The notes under the pieces were generated by a model. That model was not told the DNA's origin, made no database searches, and saw only the letters and a program-made list of their open reading frames with translations. Position numbers and translations under genes: made by a program. A stretch of 38,350 nt of DNA from Candidatus Limivivens merdigallinarum (GTDB lineage: Bacteria; Bacillota; Clostridia; Lachnospirales; Lachnospiraceae): positions 1 through 38,350 of the forward strand of contig DVFT01000182.1 in the NCBI GenBank assembly GCA_018713105.1. The letters are read 5' to 3'. Shown here in pieces: positions 1 through 8,182 of this stretch (the first letter of the stretch is position 1; each line of letters begins with the position of its first letter).

Positions 1-236
1 TGGGGTCCTTGGACCCAAGTGAGGTGCTGTCTGAGCAGCGTTTGCATCGGCAAACGGTGCGAGTTCACCTCACGGCTTTTGCGTTTCGAACAGTTCCCAC
101 CGCCTCTAGGAATCCCCGCCGCACCGTATAGCCCTACCCCTCCCATCCCCCCGGGCGTCTCCGTTCACCTCCGTTCACTAACCCTCCAAACACTTTTCAC
201 AATTCTTTCCAAATCTGGACATAATTTCTTCATGAG
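1..236 (-). ncRNA. Candidate structured RNA or long 5' leader, runs off the left edge
   Basis: On the minus strand this stretch is strongly purine-rich (G-runs around 120-160) and starts just after a good promoter (243-271). Near the left edge there are nested hairpins: GTGAGGTG (19-26) pairs with CACCTCAC (66-73), enclosing CGTTTGC/GCAAACG (39-45/50-56), and a further imperfect hairpin lies at 1-17. No protein-like reading frame was found; a 23-codon minus-strand ORF starts at about 229 but lacks a clear ribosome-binding site. I infer a non-coding RNA or a riboswitch-like leader of a gene beyond the left edge. I could not match it to a known RNA class from memory; it is not recognisable as a T-box, SRP RNA or RNase P. 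The rest of 1-337 contains only the promoter and a hairpin. Confidence 0.4.
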
Positions 237-242
237 ATTGAG

Positions 243-271
243 ATAATATAATATTCGAAGAAAGCCAATAA
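243..271 (-). promoter_or_regulatory. Sigma-A promoter for the left-edge RNA
   Basis: On the minus strand, -35 TTATTG (271-266) and -10 TATTAT (248-243) are separated by 17 bp. The predicted transcription start is near 236, reading toward the left edge. Confidence 0.55.
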
Positions 272-304
272 GTTTTTTCATATAATTTCTTCTTTTTCAT
301 ACCA

Positions 305-339
305 GCCGGTACTGCTTACAGTGCCGGCCCTCCTTTTTT
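305..339 (+). terminator. Hairpin with T-tract, plus-strand orientation
   Basis: A 10-bp stem with one G-T wobble (305-314 with 319-328), loop CTTA, is followed on the plus strand by CCTCC and six T (334-339). It lies just downstream of the minus-strand acetyltransferase stop, but in that direction no T-run follows. It may act as a 3' hairpin for that gene rather than as an efficient terminator. Confidence 0.4.
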
Positions 340-961
340 ATGGGTGAAGGGCGGAGATATTCCCTGACTGGAGATGGGAGATCTGCTGTTCGATGTGTTT
401 CTTGTCCCAATCCCACCATTTTATCTTTAGAAGAGCATCGATCGTTTCCTGTGGGAAGCGTTTTTTTATGGGTTTGGCGGGGATGCCTCCTACGATGGTG
501 TATGGGGGGACGTCTTTGGTGACGACGGCGCGGGTTCCGATGACGGCTCCGTCTCCGATGGTTACGCCTGCCAAAATGACGGCTTCGTAACCGATCCAAA
601 CATCATTGCCGATTACAATATCTCCTTTGTTGTCCCATGCCTTTGTAATATCCTTTATCTCCAAATCCCATTCTTCAAAAAAGATTGAGAATGGGTAGGT
701 GGACAGGGATGATAAGGTGTGGTTGGCGCTGTTGAAAAGGAATTTTGCTCCGCAGGCGATGGAGCAGAATTTTCCAATGATCAGTCTATCTTGGTTGATG
801 GGATAGTGATAGAGGACATTGTTTTTTTCAAACTCTCTTGGGTCTCTGACAAAATCGTTATAAATCGTGTAATCGCCTGCTGTAATGTTGGGATTCTGGA
901 TGACGTTTTTTAAGTATACGGTGTCTTTGTCCTTTGAGCGTGGATAGATTGTCTGCGGCAT
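338..961 (-). CDS. Vat/CatB-type xenobiotic O-acetyltransferase
   Basis: This 207-residue protein belongs to the hexapeptide-repeat (left-handed beta-helix) acetyltransferases of the streptogramin A / CatB chloramphenicol type. Visible features are the conserved NSANHTL with the family's catalytic histidine (H81), the STYPFSIF motif just after it, the hexapeptide repeats around 116-165 ([30 protein letters not shown]) and the C-terminal WWDW. Family members are trimers that transfer acetyl from acetyl-CoA to a hydroxyl of an antibiotic or other small molecule. Length is normal for the family. Its ATG overlaps the stop of the upstream hydrolase by one base (TAATG), so translation is coupled. 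The substrate cannot be read from the sequence; chromosomal members often do not give resistance. Confidence 0.85.
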   Translation of the reverse strand: MPQTIYPRSKDKDTVYLKNVIQNPNITAGDYTIYNDFVRDPREFEKNNVLYHYPINQDRLIIGKFCSIACGAKFLFNSANHTLSSLSTYPFSIFFEEWDLEIKDITKAWDNKGDIVIGNDVWIGYEAVILAGVTIGDGAVIGTRAVVTKDVPPYTIVGGIPAKPIKKRFPQETIDALLKIKWWDWDKKHIEQQISHLQSGNISALHP

Positions 962-1671
962 TACGATTCCTCCCTCTGGAAAGCATATTTTTTGATGTTT
1001 TCGAAATGGTTATTCTCTGCATAATAGACGGTCTGCTCGTTTGCAGAATAAACAAAGGATACTCTGGTCGCCCATATGCCCTCCTGGCGTACGGCGCGAA
1101 GCACTGTAAATGCGTCGGAAATTGAAAAATCTTTTTCGCAGCCTTCTAATAGCCGGAGTGCCCTTTCGTATCGGTCATCGCCTTCCACAATAAAGTTTCT
1201 GGTGCTTTCCGGTTTCAGCAGGGAATAATTCGTTGTCAGGGAATATCTTTTCCGTTCTTCCCGGTACCCGATCCCTGGTTCAATCATCAATACCCGCCCG
1301 TGTACATCTGACAACATCGCCTGCATGGTAGCATCCGGCGCATAGGTAATCTTTTTTGTACGCACAGCCTGAAGCGCCTCGTCAAAGGAAAGCTGTGCTT
1401 TGATAAATTGTTCTGTCAGATCCGCGATGGTCATGCAGTCTTTGCCGTCTTGATAGGAACCGTCGGGGTTCCCGTGTACATATAATAGCGTTCCCACATT
1501 TCCGTTTCGATGAACTCCATGATAAGAATGGTACTTCCCGTCTGGGCGTAAGATTCCGATATAGAAGTGATCTTTCTCTGCAATCACCTTATGGTTCCAT
1601 ACAGCGGGATCAATATCGAAATTAAACCCGGTCAGCATATCATTTCCATGATAAACAAATCTTGTGCACAT
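961..1671 (-). CDS. Short Ntn hydrolase, choloylglycine-hydrolase-like (linear amide C-N hydrolase)
   Basis: With the ATG at 1671 the protein begins M-C-T-R-F, so removal of Met exposes an N-terminal Cys, as in bile salt hydrolases and penicillin V acylase. A GTG nine bases upstream would bury this Cys, and the AAGGAGAGG ribosome-binding site suits the ATG. Other family-like parts are FDID near residue 18, TTNYSLL near 147, and the C-terminal TRVSFVYS...[10 protein letters not shown] strand pair. At 236 residues it is clearly shorter than the 315-340 usual for bile salt hydrolases, so bile salts may not be the substrate. It is first in a two-gene operon with the acetyltransferase. The fold assignment is fairly sure; the substrate is unknown. 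Such enzymes cleave amide bonds of bile salts, penicillins or N-acyl amides. Confidence 0.7.
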   Translation of the reverse strand: MCTRFVYHGNDMLTGFNFDIDPAVWNHKVIAEKDHFYIGILRPDGKYHSYHGVHRNGNVGTLLYVHGNPDGSYQDGKDCMTIADLTEQFIKAQLSFDEALQAVRTKKITYAPDATMQAMLSDVHGRVLMIEPGIGYREERKRYSLTTNYSLLKPESTRNFIVEGDDRYERALRLLEGCEKDFSISDAFTVLRAVRQEGIWATRVSFVYSANEQTVYYAENNHFENIKKYAFQREES

Positions 1672-1693
1672 CTCTGTCACCTCTCCTTAAATC

Positions 1694-1853
1694 TATAGCA
1701 ATCCAAGAAAATATTACAGCAAAGACTGTGTAGCAGAACGTAAAAGACAAGGAAGGCAGCTGATGGCGTGCCGGGGCACGTCGAAGCTGTCTAACGCTGG
1801 ATTTCGCGTTCTGATGCACTGGATTTGATGCGATATTTCCTTGGATTGCTATA
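1694..1853. repeat. 160-bp palindromic element with terminal inverted repeats (MITE-like)
   Basis: The left end TATAGCAATCCAAG (1694-1707) is the exact reverse complement of the right end CTTGGATTGCTATA (1840-1853). The arms keep pairing with scattered mismatches through CAGAACG, and the centre is CGTGCC-GG-GGCACG. The whole element could fold into one long hairpin. It lies between the promoter at 1892-1920 and the hydrolase start, so it would be transcribed in the 5' UTR. A lone copy of the right end occurs at 28296-28310. No ORF is inside. I infer a non-autonomous mobile or dispersed palindromic element. Confidence 0.75.
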
Positions 1854-1891
1854 AGTATGTTTGTTTTTATTTTACCGCTGACGAGATGAGG

Positions 1892-1920
1892 ATTCTATAT
1901 ACTGTCTGATACCGAAGCAA
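1892..1920 (-). promoter_or_regulatory. Promoter of the hydrolase-acetyltransferase operon
   Basis: On the minus strand, -35 TTGCTT (1920-1915) and -10 TAGAAT (1897-1892) have a 17-bp spacer. The predicted start near 1885 gives a leader of about 215 nt that contains the whole palindromic element. Confidence 0.5.
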
Positions 1921-1947
1921 ACTATATATTCTCCTGAAAATTGGATT

Positions 1948-1972
1948 CGGGGGCTGCACTTGGCAGCCCCCG
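1948..1972 (-). terminator. Hairpin terminator after the CD3324-family gene
   Basis: A perfect 10-bp G/C-rich stem (CGGGGGCTGC with GCAGCCCCCG) and 5-nt loop lies just past the stop at 1977. The following minus-strand bases include a short T-run (CCAATTTTC). A similar stem core occurs in the terminator at 22270. Confidence 0.6.
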
Positions 1973-1976
1973 ACCA

Positions 1977-2240
1977 TTATTTCTGATATATAATTTTCCG
2001 GATCGTATAAAAAGACAAACCGTATCTTTCTGAAAGACATTCCATGGAAACGCCTTCCTGATATTCCTGTTTGATCTGCCTGTTGCGCAGCCTAAGTTCT
2101 TCCCGGTAACCGGAAATTTCTCCCCAGCGTTTCTGCTGCTCCTGCTCCACAGGAACATAGAGATATCCGCCCTGGACATAGTTCTGCAGCTCTTTTACCA
2201 ATGCGTCCGGAAGAACTTTTTTTGCACTCAGATATTTCAT
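1977..2240 (-). CDS. CD3324-family protein, small helix-turn-helix-like regulator of unknown role
   Basis: An 87-residue cytoplasmic protein. It opens MKYLSAKKVLPDALVKEL, followed by YVQGGYLYVP, the pattern I know from the CD3324 family of Clostridia, and ends with a probable DNA-binding helix-turn-helix (about 62-84, YQEGVSMECLSERYGLS, then FYTIRKI). The start is fixed by AGGAGG eight bases before the ATG at 2240; longer in-frame extensions lack this. The gene is followed by a strong hairpin and preceded by a region with competing inverted repeats. The target is unknown. Confidence 0.7.
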   Translation of the reverse strand: MKYLSAKKVLPDALVKELQNYVQGGYLYVPVEQEQQKRWGEISGYREELRLRNRQIKQEYQEGVSMECLSERYGLSFYTIRKIIYQK

Positions 2241-2289
2241 GCGGGCTTCCTCCTTGATATAATGGTCAAGCTGCAAAGCCGGCATTGTA

Positions 2290-2344
2290 TTTGCGACAAT
2301 TCTTACTCCATGCAACGGTCGCAAACTACTGGCTTTGCATGGAG
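2290..2344 (-). promoter_or_regulatory. Mutually exclusive inverted repeats upstream of the CD3324-family gene
   Basis: One perfect 10-bp inverted repeat (CTCCATGCAA 2306-2315 with TTGCATGGAG 2335-2344) encloses GTCGCAAA (2318-2325), which can instead pair perfectly with TTTGCGAC (2290-2297). The two stems cannot form together, as in an attenuator or switch. The last codons and stop of the small ORF at 2303-2380 lie inside the first stem. Function is inferred only from layout. Confidence 0.35.
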
Positions 2345-2380
2345 GAATGCATCATTTTTCCTTTTGGCGTTTCTGCACAT
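2303..2380 (-). CDS. Possible 25-residue peptide with a CxxC ending
   Basis: The ATG at 2380 follows an AAAGAGGTG ribosome-binding site by 6 bases. The peptide starts MCRNAKRK and ends VVCDRCME, so it is basic with three cysteines, two as CxxC. A 43-residue version starting in frame at 2434 also has a plausible GGTGGG site. Its 3' end overlaps competing inverted repeats ahead of the CD3324-family gene, so it could be a leader peptide. I recognise no family. It may be spurious. Confidence 0.25.
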   Translation of the reverse strand: MCRNAKRKNDAFLHAKPVVCDRCME

Positions 2381-2560
2381 ATAAGTCACCTCTTTTGCCT
2401 TTTCAAACCTGTTTTGTCTTAACAAAAAACACATGCGCTTCCCACCTTTTCTGGACCTGGATGCGCACGCGTTTTCCATATGTATCCGATATTCTCTCTT
2501 TCCCATCTTTTTACAGCGGAGTTGATTCTAACATAAAATGCTGGAAAAGGCAAGGATAAC

Positions 2561-2589
2561 TTTTCTTCTTTCTTTAGGTACTGTATAAT
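2561..2589 (+). promoter_or_regulatory. Possible promoter for the Ig-like protein gene
   Basis: The -10 is a perfect TATAAT (2584-2589). The only -35 at 17 bp is the poor TTTTCT (2561-2566). The leader would be about 55 nt. Apart from this, the small ORF and the inverted repeats, nothing else is seen in 2241-2651. Confidence 0.35.
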
Positions 2590-2651
2590 AAATATAACAG
2601 TTCGGTCTTGCCGGATCGTTACTACAAAATATCTGAGTGAGGAGGATAAAA

Positions 2652-4157
2652 ATGAAAAATATGAAAAAAAGCTTTTTGGGGGTCTTCTTTATCCTGCTTC
2701 TTTTTCTTTTATCCGTAAGTTCAAACGCTTCTGGAAAGCTGAACCGTTCGAACGCAACGCTAATGGTTCGAAGCACCTTGCAGCTCAAGCTGACCGGGGT
2801 ATCCGGAACCGTGAAATGGTCCAGTTCCAACAATAAAATTGCGAAAGTGGACAAAAACGGGAAAGTCACGGCTGTTGCCGACGGAACCGCTGAAATCCAA
2901 GCCAAACACGCTGGGCAAACCTATCGCTGCAAGATTAAGGTTATTCATGAGACTTATAAGACCGTTGCTTTGGACTTTCATGACTTCAACAGCTGGGCTC
3001 AGGAGATCAGCCAAAAAGAACGTGGACTCGTTAACACTGGTCTTGGTCTTGCCCCCAATCCGGATATGTCCGGGAACCGGTATTGGCTTGGCAACATGAT
3101 TATCGAAAGGAAGATCCTGGAGAGCAAGACCGTCTCGCTGAAGATTCCTCTCCCTGGTCCAGGGAATGCGGGATACCGGACGGTAAAAATCAGCCTTCCC
3201 TCTAAAATCCGGTATAAGCTTCACCGCCATTCTCTTTCCAAGGTAAGCGGTACAGAAGGCTTGGGGACGTATATGGCAGGCGTCGTGGCGGGGTATATTG
3301 TCTGGGATTCCAGATGCAGCTGCGGCCTCACTTCCAGCGTGACCTGGGAAATCCCGGATCTTAGCGAGCTTACCGTTGATCACGCAGCTAAGGTCACCTC
3401 TGTCACCACAACCAAGATTCAGGGGAAAACTCGGAGATACAAGAGTTCTACCTCTGTATCCCAAAAACAAAAGGCGTCCGTCAGCCTAAACCGTTCCAAA
3501 CTGACGCTCTATGTAGGAAAATCCTCCCGTCTGACTGCAAAGATCCAGGGAGCCAGCAAAAAGGCGGTCTGGCGTTCCAGTAAGCCGTCCGTTGCCTCCG
3601 TCACTTCCAAAGGGCTGGTAAAAGGCAAAAAAGCCGGGACTGCTGTCATCACCACCAAAGCAAACGGAAAAACGGCAAAATGTACAGTAACTGTCAAACG
3701 GAAGAACAGTTCTTCCCAAAACAAAGCTGGCAGTACCGAGCTCTCCGGGCTTCTGAATCTAACCATGCGCAGTGCCGCAAAAAGGTTGAAGATAGCCCCA
3801 ATCCAGGAGACTTCCTACGGCAATTTTGCCTATGGCAAAAAAATATATGCCTACGAATACGGCAAGAGAATTTATTACTATTCTTTTCAGATGTACTCCG
3901 AGAAAGGGGATGCCGATAAAAAAGAAGCCTGGCGGATCGAAAGCCTCCGTTCCAGGGATTATACGCTCTATGGAATGCGTGTGGGAAGCAGCTATGCCAG
4001 CTGCCAGAAGATCCTAAAGAGCAAAGGCTATACTTACGACAACGCTGCATCCTTCGGAACCATTTACTGCTATACCAGGAAAAAAAGCGGTCAGAGTATC
4101 CATTTAAAAACCGAAAACGGCTTGTGCGAATCCATCACTTACCTTCCCAAAGGTTAA
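2652..4157 (+). CDS. Secreted protein with two bacterial Ig-like (Big_2) domains
   Basis: 501 residues from the ATG at 2652, chosen because GAGGAGG lies just upstream; a GTG at 2637 overlaps that site. A signal peptide covers about residues 1-27 (lysines, then a Phe/Leu-rich core). Two Big_2 domains follow: about 29-105 (VKWSSSNNKIAKVDKNGKVT type) and 280-355 (AVWRSSKPSVASVTSKGLVKGKKAGTA). The central segment (about 110-270) has a CSCG motif and no match that I know. The C-terminal 130 residues are Tyr-rich with several Cys. No LPXTG or lipobox is seen, so it is probably secreted or loosely wall-bound. Big_2 domains are common on surface proteins as spacers or binding modules. It is a single-gene unit ending at a strong hairpin. 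Confidence 0.8.
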   Translation: MKNMKKSFLGVFFILLLFLLSVSSNASGKLNRSNATLMVRSTLQLKLTGVSGTVKWSSSNNKIAKVDKNGKVTAVADGTAEIQAKHAGQTYRCKIKVIHETYKTVALDFHDFNSWAQEISQKERGLVNTGLGLAPNPDMSGNRYWLGNMIIERKILESKTVSLKIPLPGPGNAGYRTVKISLPSKIRYKLHRHSLSKVSGTEGLGTYMAGVVAGYIVWDSRCSCGLTSSVTWEIPDLSELTVDHAAKVTSVTTTKIQGKTRRYKSSTSVSQKQKASVSLNRSKLTLYVGKSSRLTAKIQGASKKAVWRSSKPSVASVTSKGLVKGKKAGTAVITTKANGKTAKCTVTVKRKNSSSQNKAGSTELSGLLNLTMRSAAKRLKIAPIQETSYGNFAYGKKIYAYEYGKRIYYYSFQMYSEKGDADKKEAWRIESLRSRDYTLYGMRVGSSYASCQKILKSKGYTYDNAASFGTIYCYTRKKSGQSIHLKTENGLCESITYLPKG

Positions 4158-4165
4158 GCCAAACA

Positions 4166-4210
4166 GAAGGAGGGAGCTGCCACACGATTCCGTGCACAGC
4201 TCCCTCCTTT
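4166..4210. terminator. Bidirectional hairpin between the Ig-like gene and glcK
   Basis: A 14-bp stem, GAAGGAGGGAGCTG with CAGCTCCCTCCTTT (its last pair G-T), has an internal CACG/CGTG loop stem. It lies between the convergent ends of the plus-strand gene at 4157 and the minus-strand gene at 4251 and can serve both. Confidence 0.75.
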
Positions 4211-4250
4211 GTACGTCCGAAATCCCGCCGCTCAGGGCGGGTTCCGCTCT

Positions 4251-5186
4251 TTATCCCAGTACTAATTTCGCCGCTCCGCAGATTCCTGCATCGTTTCCCA
4301 GTTCTGCCAGGGCAAAGACCGCGTCCTTGCAGGCTGAGAAGGCATATTCTTTATAATATTTCTGAATGTAGTCCAGAAGGACCTGTCCTGCCTTGGACAC
4401 CCCTCCGCCGATAACGAAGACCTCCGGATCCACCACGCCGGCGATAACAGCCAGCGCTGTTCCCAAATATTTGCCGAATTTCTCCGCGATCTGCTGTGCC
4501 AGCCCGTCTCCTGCTTTGACTGCGTCAAAGATCGTCTTGGCAGTTACCTTCCCTTCCCTTAAGACGGAAGGTGTATCGGTTTCCGCCAAAAACTGCTTTG
4601 CCATCCTTACTACGCCCGTAGCTGAAGTATACTGCTCCAGGCAGCCGCAGTTTCCGCAGTTGCAGTGCTCGGTCTCGCTGTGCTCTACATGGATATGGCC
4701 GATCTCACCGCCGGCTCCATGGGTTCCGGTCACAATCTTGCCGTTGACAATAATTCCTCCGCCTACTCCTGTTCCCAGAGTGACCATAACTACGTTGTGG
4801 TATCCGGCTCCTCCGCCCTTCCACATTTCACCCAAGGCTGCTACGTTTGCGTCATTTCCCGCTTTTACCGGGAGGCCGGTCAGCCTCTGGAGCTGATCCT
4901 CCAGCTGCACATAGCCCCAATGCAGGTTGACTGCGCAGAGGACTGCGCCGTTCTCATCCACCGGTCCTGGAATACCCACTCCGATTCCGGAAATCTCATT
5001 GCGGTCCAGATCCCGTTCCTGAATTTTGCCATTGATCGCATCCGCCACGTCAGGAAGGATATTGATCCCGTTGTTCTCCGTTCTGGTGGGAATCTCCCAT
5101 TTCTCCAGGATATCTCCCTTTACATTGAACAGACCGCATTTGACGGTGGTTCCTCCGATATCAATCCCAAAACAATATTCTTTCAT
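4251..5186 (-). CDS. glcK: ROK-family glucokinase
   Basis: 311 residues, the usual length. The N-terminal ATP-binding phosphate loop DIGGTTVKCG (9-18), the sugar-binding GND pattern with the catalytic aspartate (about D112), LGTGVGGG (137-144), and the zinc-binding motif H164 with C175, C177 and C182 (CNCGNCGCLEQ) are all present. The enzyme phosphorylates glucose to glucose-6-phosphate in the cytoplasm. Its ATG lies 3 bases after the hprK stop, and its ribosome-binding site is inside the hprK end, so the two are co-translated. The linkage joins hexose phosphorylation and catabolite control. Another sugar specificity (N-acetylmannosamine, fructose) cannot be fully excluded. Confidence 0.9.
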   Translation of the reverse strand: MKEYCFGIDIGGTTVKCGLFNVKGDILEKWEIPTRTENNGINILPDVADAINGKIQERDLDRNEISGIGVGIPGPVDENGAVLCAVNLHWGYVQLEDQLQRLTGLPVKAGNDANVAALGEMWKGGGAGYHNVVMVTLGTGVGGGIIVNGKIVTGTHGAGGEIGHIHVEHSETEHCNCGNCGCLEQYTSATGVVRMAKQFLAETDTPSVLREGKVTAKTIFDAVKAGDGLAQQIAEKFGKYLGTALAVIAGVVDPEVFVIGGGVSKAGQVLLDYIQKYYKEYAFSACKDAVFALAELGNDAGICGAAKLVLG

Positions 5187-5189
5187 CTC

Positions 5190-6131
5190 TTAATCCTCCA
5201 TCTGGTTTCTTTTTTTCGTAAGTGATGCCTGCACACGGTTGTACAGCTCCTGGGCTGCGTTGTAGCCCATCTTCTTCTGACGGTGGTTGACTGCGGCGCA
5301 CTCCACAATGACAGCCAGATTCCGCCCTGGACGGATCGGCAGGGAATGGCAGACTACCTTCTTGCCAAGGAACTCTGTGTATTCCTCCTCAAGTCCCATA
5401 CGGTCGTACTCCTTGTCCCTGTCCCATTCCTCCATCTTGATGACCAGGTCAATGGACTGCGTATCCTTCACACTCTCCACACCAAACAGGGTCTTGACGT
5501 CAATAATTCCGATACCGCGAAGCTCGATAAAGTGGCGGGTGATATCCGGCGCGCTTCCCACCAGGGTCTCGTCACTGACACGGCGGATCTCCACCACGTC
5601 GTCGCTGACCAGGCGGTGCCCTCTCTTGATCAGCTCCAGGGCTGCCTCGCTCTTGCCGATCCCGCTCTCACCCATGATGAGGACGCCTTCTCCGTATACA
5701 TCCACCAGCACACCGTGGATGGAAATACAGGGAGCCAGTTCTACATTCAGACGGCGGATCAGCTCTGCCATAAAGGTCGTGGTCGTCTTGGGCGCTGTGA
5801 AAATAGGGATTCCTCTCTCCACCGCCATACGGAACATGTCCTCGTCCGGATGTGTCTTCGTGGTATAAATCAGGCAGGGAATATCATAAGAGAGCAGCTG
5901 CTCGTAGATCGGCAGCTTTTTCTCCCTGGGCAGATGCTCTAAATAGGTATACTCTACATATCCGATGATCTGTACCCGCTTGTAGTCAAAATGCTCAAAA
6001 TATCCGGTAAGCTGCAGCGCCGGACGGTTTGTCTCAGGCTGGGTAACACGAATTTTGCTGATGTCCACTTCGGGAGTCACGATCTTTAAGTCCATCTCTT
6101 CTGCAATTTTTGATAATGCTACACTTCCCAT
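5190..6131 (-). CDS. hprK: HPr kinase/phosphorylase
   Basis: 313 residues from the ATG at 6131; AGGAG lies 7 bases upstream of it, while an in-frame ATG at 6152 has no such site. The enzyme phosphorylates and dephosphorylates Ser46 of HPr and so controls catabolite repression through CcpA. Visible are the N-terminal domain (1-125), the Walker A loop GESGIGKSE (154-162), the conserved IHGVLVD histidine, SDD (176-177) and the family signature ELRGIGIIDVKTLFG (about 203-217). It precedes glcK by 3 bases. A 13-bp inverted repeat lies immediately upstream. Confidence 0.95.
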   Translation of the reverse strand: MGSVALSKIAEEMDLKIVTPEVDISKIRVTQPETNRPALQLTGYFEHFDYKRVQIIGYVEYTYLEHLPREKKLPIYEQLLSYDIPCLIYTTKTHPDEDMFRMAVERGIPIFTAPKTTTTFMAELIRRLNVELAPCISIHGVLVDVYGEGVLIMGESGIGKSEAALELIKRGHRLVSDDVVEIRRVSDETLVGSAPDITRHFIELRGIGIIDVKTLFGVESVKDTQSIDLVIKMEEWDRDKEYDRMGLEEEYTEFLGKKVVCHSLPIRPGRNLAVIVECAAVNHRQKKMGYNAAQELYNRVQASLTKKRNQMED

Positions 6132-6155
6132 TCCTTTTCTCCTTTTCTTCATGTT

Positions 6156-6203
6156 GTACTGCCAATCTGTCCCTGAACCTCGTTCCGTATAGATTGGCGG
6201 TAC
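6156..6203 (-). repeat. 13-bp inverted repeat in the uvrC-hprK gap
   Basis: GTACTGCCAATCT (6156-6168) pairs with AGATTGGCGGTAC (6191-6203) with one G-T wobble and a 22-nt loop. It ends about 24 bases before the hprK start. It has no T-run, so it is not a plain terminator. It may be an RNA-processing or stability hairpin, or an operator. Confidence 0.6.
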
Positions 6204-6228
6204 ACGAATCTTTCATAGCCTTAGTCTA

Positions 6229-8124
6229 TCACAATTCCTCTTCTGCTTCAACCGCCTGCGTTTTGTTTCCGTGGAAAAAATCATAGACAGCCAGGGCGCT
6301 CCGCTCATTCATGGAGGGGGCGTTTTTCAGCTGGTCAACGCTGGCATCCCGGATCGCTTCCAGGCTTTTAAAGGTACGCATCAGCGCCTTTCTCCTGGTC
6401 TCTCCGATTCCTGGGATATCATCCAGAATAGAATGGACCTGCTGCTTGCTCCTTAAAGACCGATGATACTCAATGGCAAACCGGTGGGCTTCGTCCTGGA
6501 TCCTGGTGATCAGCCGGAAGCCTTCACTATTCCGGTCAATGGGAATCTCCACATTGTTGTAATACAACCCCCTGGTGCGGTGATTGTCGTCCTTTACCAT
6601 GCCGCAGACCGGAATCTCCAGATTCAGGGCGGATAACACCTTGAGGGCAATGTTGACCTGTCCTCTTCCTCCGTCCATCATAATGAGATCAGGAAACACC
6701 GAAAATTTGCCAAATTCCTGCTCCAGTTCCTTTTCCTTCAGTTCCTCCCTCTCCGAAAGTCCATGTCCAAATCGTCTGTTCAGCACCTCCTCCATGCTGG
6801 CGTAGTCATTTGGTCCCTGCACCGTCTTGATCCGGAACTTCCGGTAATCACTCCTTTTTGGTTTTCCCCGCTCATAGACAATCATCGAACCCACAGACTC
6901 AAAACCGCTGATGTTGGAGATATCGTATGCCTCTACCCTGGAGATTCCTGACAGATTCAGCCATCCGGCGATTTCCTTCATTGCACCGATGGTACGTCCT
7001 TCTTCCTTCTTGATCCGCTCCTTGTCCTGGCTTAAGATCATCTCCGCATTCTTGGCAGCAAGCTCCACCAGCTTTTCCTTGCTCCCTTTCTTTGGAACCC
7101 GGATATGTACCCTTCCTCCCCGTTTTTTGCCAAGCCATTCTTCCAGAATCTCCTGTTCGCCGATCTCACAGGGAAGCATAACCTCCCTGGGGATAAAAGG
7201 CGTGCCCGCATAGAACTGCTTCACAAAGCTCTCCATGAGGGCTTGAAGGTCATCCTGCGGCGCTCTGCGGAGGTAAAAATGATCCCTCCCGATAATCCTT
7301 CCATCCCGTACAAAAAACATCTGCACCACCGCATCCGTATCCTGGATAGCCGCCGCAATGATATCCTTATCTTCCCCGTCGCTGTTGGTGATCTTCTGCT
7401 TCTGCGCCACCTGCTTGACACTGTTGAGAAGCTCCCGGTATTCGATGGCAGTCTCAAAATCCAGATCCTCCGATGCTTGCTCCATCTTTTCCGTCAAAAG
7501 CTTCAGAATGGGCTCATAATTGCCTGAGAGGAAATCCATCGCCGACTGCACCATTCCCCGATACTCTTCTTTGGACACATGGCCCTGGCAGGGCGCCTTG
7601 CACTGCTTGATGTGATAGTACAGACAGGGGCGCTCTTTGCCGATATCCCTGGGAAGGCTCCGCTGGCAGGAACGGATTTTATAGATCTTCCGCAGAAGCT
7701 CGATCGTATCTTTCACAGCCCCCGCGCTGGTATACGGACCAAAATACTTGTTTTTATCCTTCTTCATTGTCCTGGAAAAAAGGATCCTTGGATAGTCCTC
7801 CGCTACTGTCACCTTGATGAACGGATAGGTTTTATCGTCCTTCAGCATGGTATTGTACTTCGGGCGATGCTCCTTGATCAAATTGCATTCCAGCACCAAA
7901 GCCTCCAGCTCGGAATCCGTGACGATATACTCAAAGCGGCTGATACGGCTTACCATCTGCTCGATCTTCACGCCCTTGTTTCTGCTCGCCTGAAAATACT
8001 GCCGCACCCTGTTCTTTAGGCTTACCGCCTTTCCCACATAGATAATGGCGTCCTTGTCGTCATGCATAATGTAAACGCCAGGCTTTCCCGGAAGCTTCTT
8101 CAGCTCCTCCTGTATATCAAACAT
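6229..8124 (-). CDS. uvrC: Excinuclease ABC subunit C
   Basis: 631 residues from the ATG at 8124, fixed by AAGGAGG and by the start [20 protein letters not shown]-type sequence typical of the family. It makes both incisions around a DNA lesion in nucleotide excision repair with UvrA and UvrB. Domains in order: GIY-YIG nuclease (about 14-92, GVYIM and IIYVGKA), cysteine-rich stretch ([13 protein letters not shown]), UvrB-binding UVR motif (about 205-240), RNase H-like domain with MMDGGRGQ, and a C-terminal helix-hairpin-helix pair ([12 protein letters not shown]). Length is normal. Preceded by ftsH with 126 bp between. Confidence 0.95.
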   Translation of the reverse strand: MFDIQEELKKLPGKPGVYIMHDDKDAIIYVGKAVSLKNRVRQYFQASRNKGVKIEQMVSRISRFEYIVTDSELEALVLECNLIKEHRPKYNTMLKDDKTYPFIKVTVAEDYPRILFSRTMKKDKNKYFGPYTSAGAVKDTIELLRKIYKIRSCQRSLPRDIGKERPCLYYHIKQCKAPCQGHVSKEEYRGMVQSAMDFLSGNYEPILKLLTEKMEQASEDLDFETAIEYRELLNSVKQVAQKQKITNSDGEDKDIIAAAIQDTDAVVQMFFVRDGRIIGRDHFYLRRAPQDDLQALMESFVKQFYAGTPFIPREVMLPCEIGEQEILEEWLGKKRGGRVHIRVPKKGSKEKLVELAAKNAEMILSQDKERIKKEEGRTIGAMKEIAGWLNLSGISRVEAYDISNISGFESVGSMIVYERGKPKRSDYRKFRIKTVQGPNDYASMEEVLNRRFGHGLSEREELKEKELEQEFGKFSVFPDLIMMDGGRGQVNIALKVLSALNLEIPVCGMVKDDNHRTRGLYYNNVEIPIDRNSEGFRLITRIQDEAHRFAIEYHRSLRSKQQVHSILDDIPGIGETRRKALMRTFKSLEAIRDASVDQLKNAPSMNERSALAVYDFFHGNKTQAVEAEEEL

Positions 8125-8153
8125 TCCTGTTCCTCCTTCCCACTCCCGCAGAA

Positions 8154-8182
8154 ATTGTAATCCTTGAGATCCTTGTACAAAA
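8154..8182 (-). promoter_or_regulatory. Possible uvrC promoter
   Basis: The -10 TACAAT (8159-8154) has a weak -35 TTTTGT (8182-8177) at 17 bp, about 30 bp before the uvrC start. The good -10 is the main support. Confidence 0.35.

Noticed and set aside
19-246. 75-codon plus-strand ORF at the left edge
   Set aside because: No ribosome-binding site, odd Pro/Ser-rich composition, and the opposite strand has a promoter and RNA-like structure.
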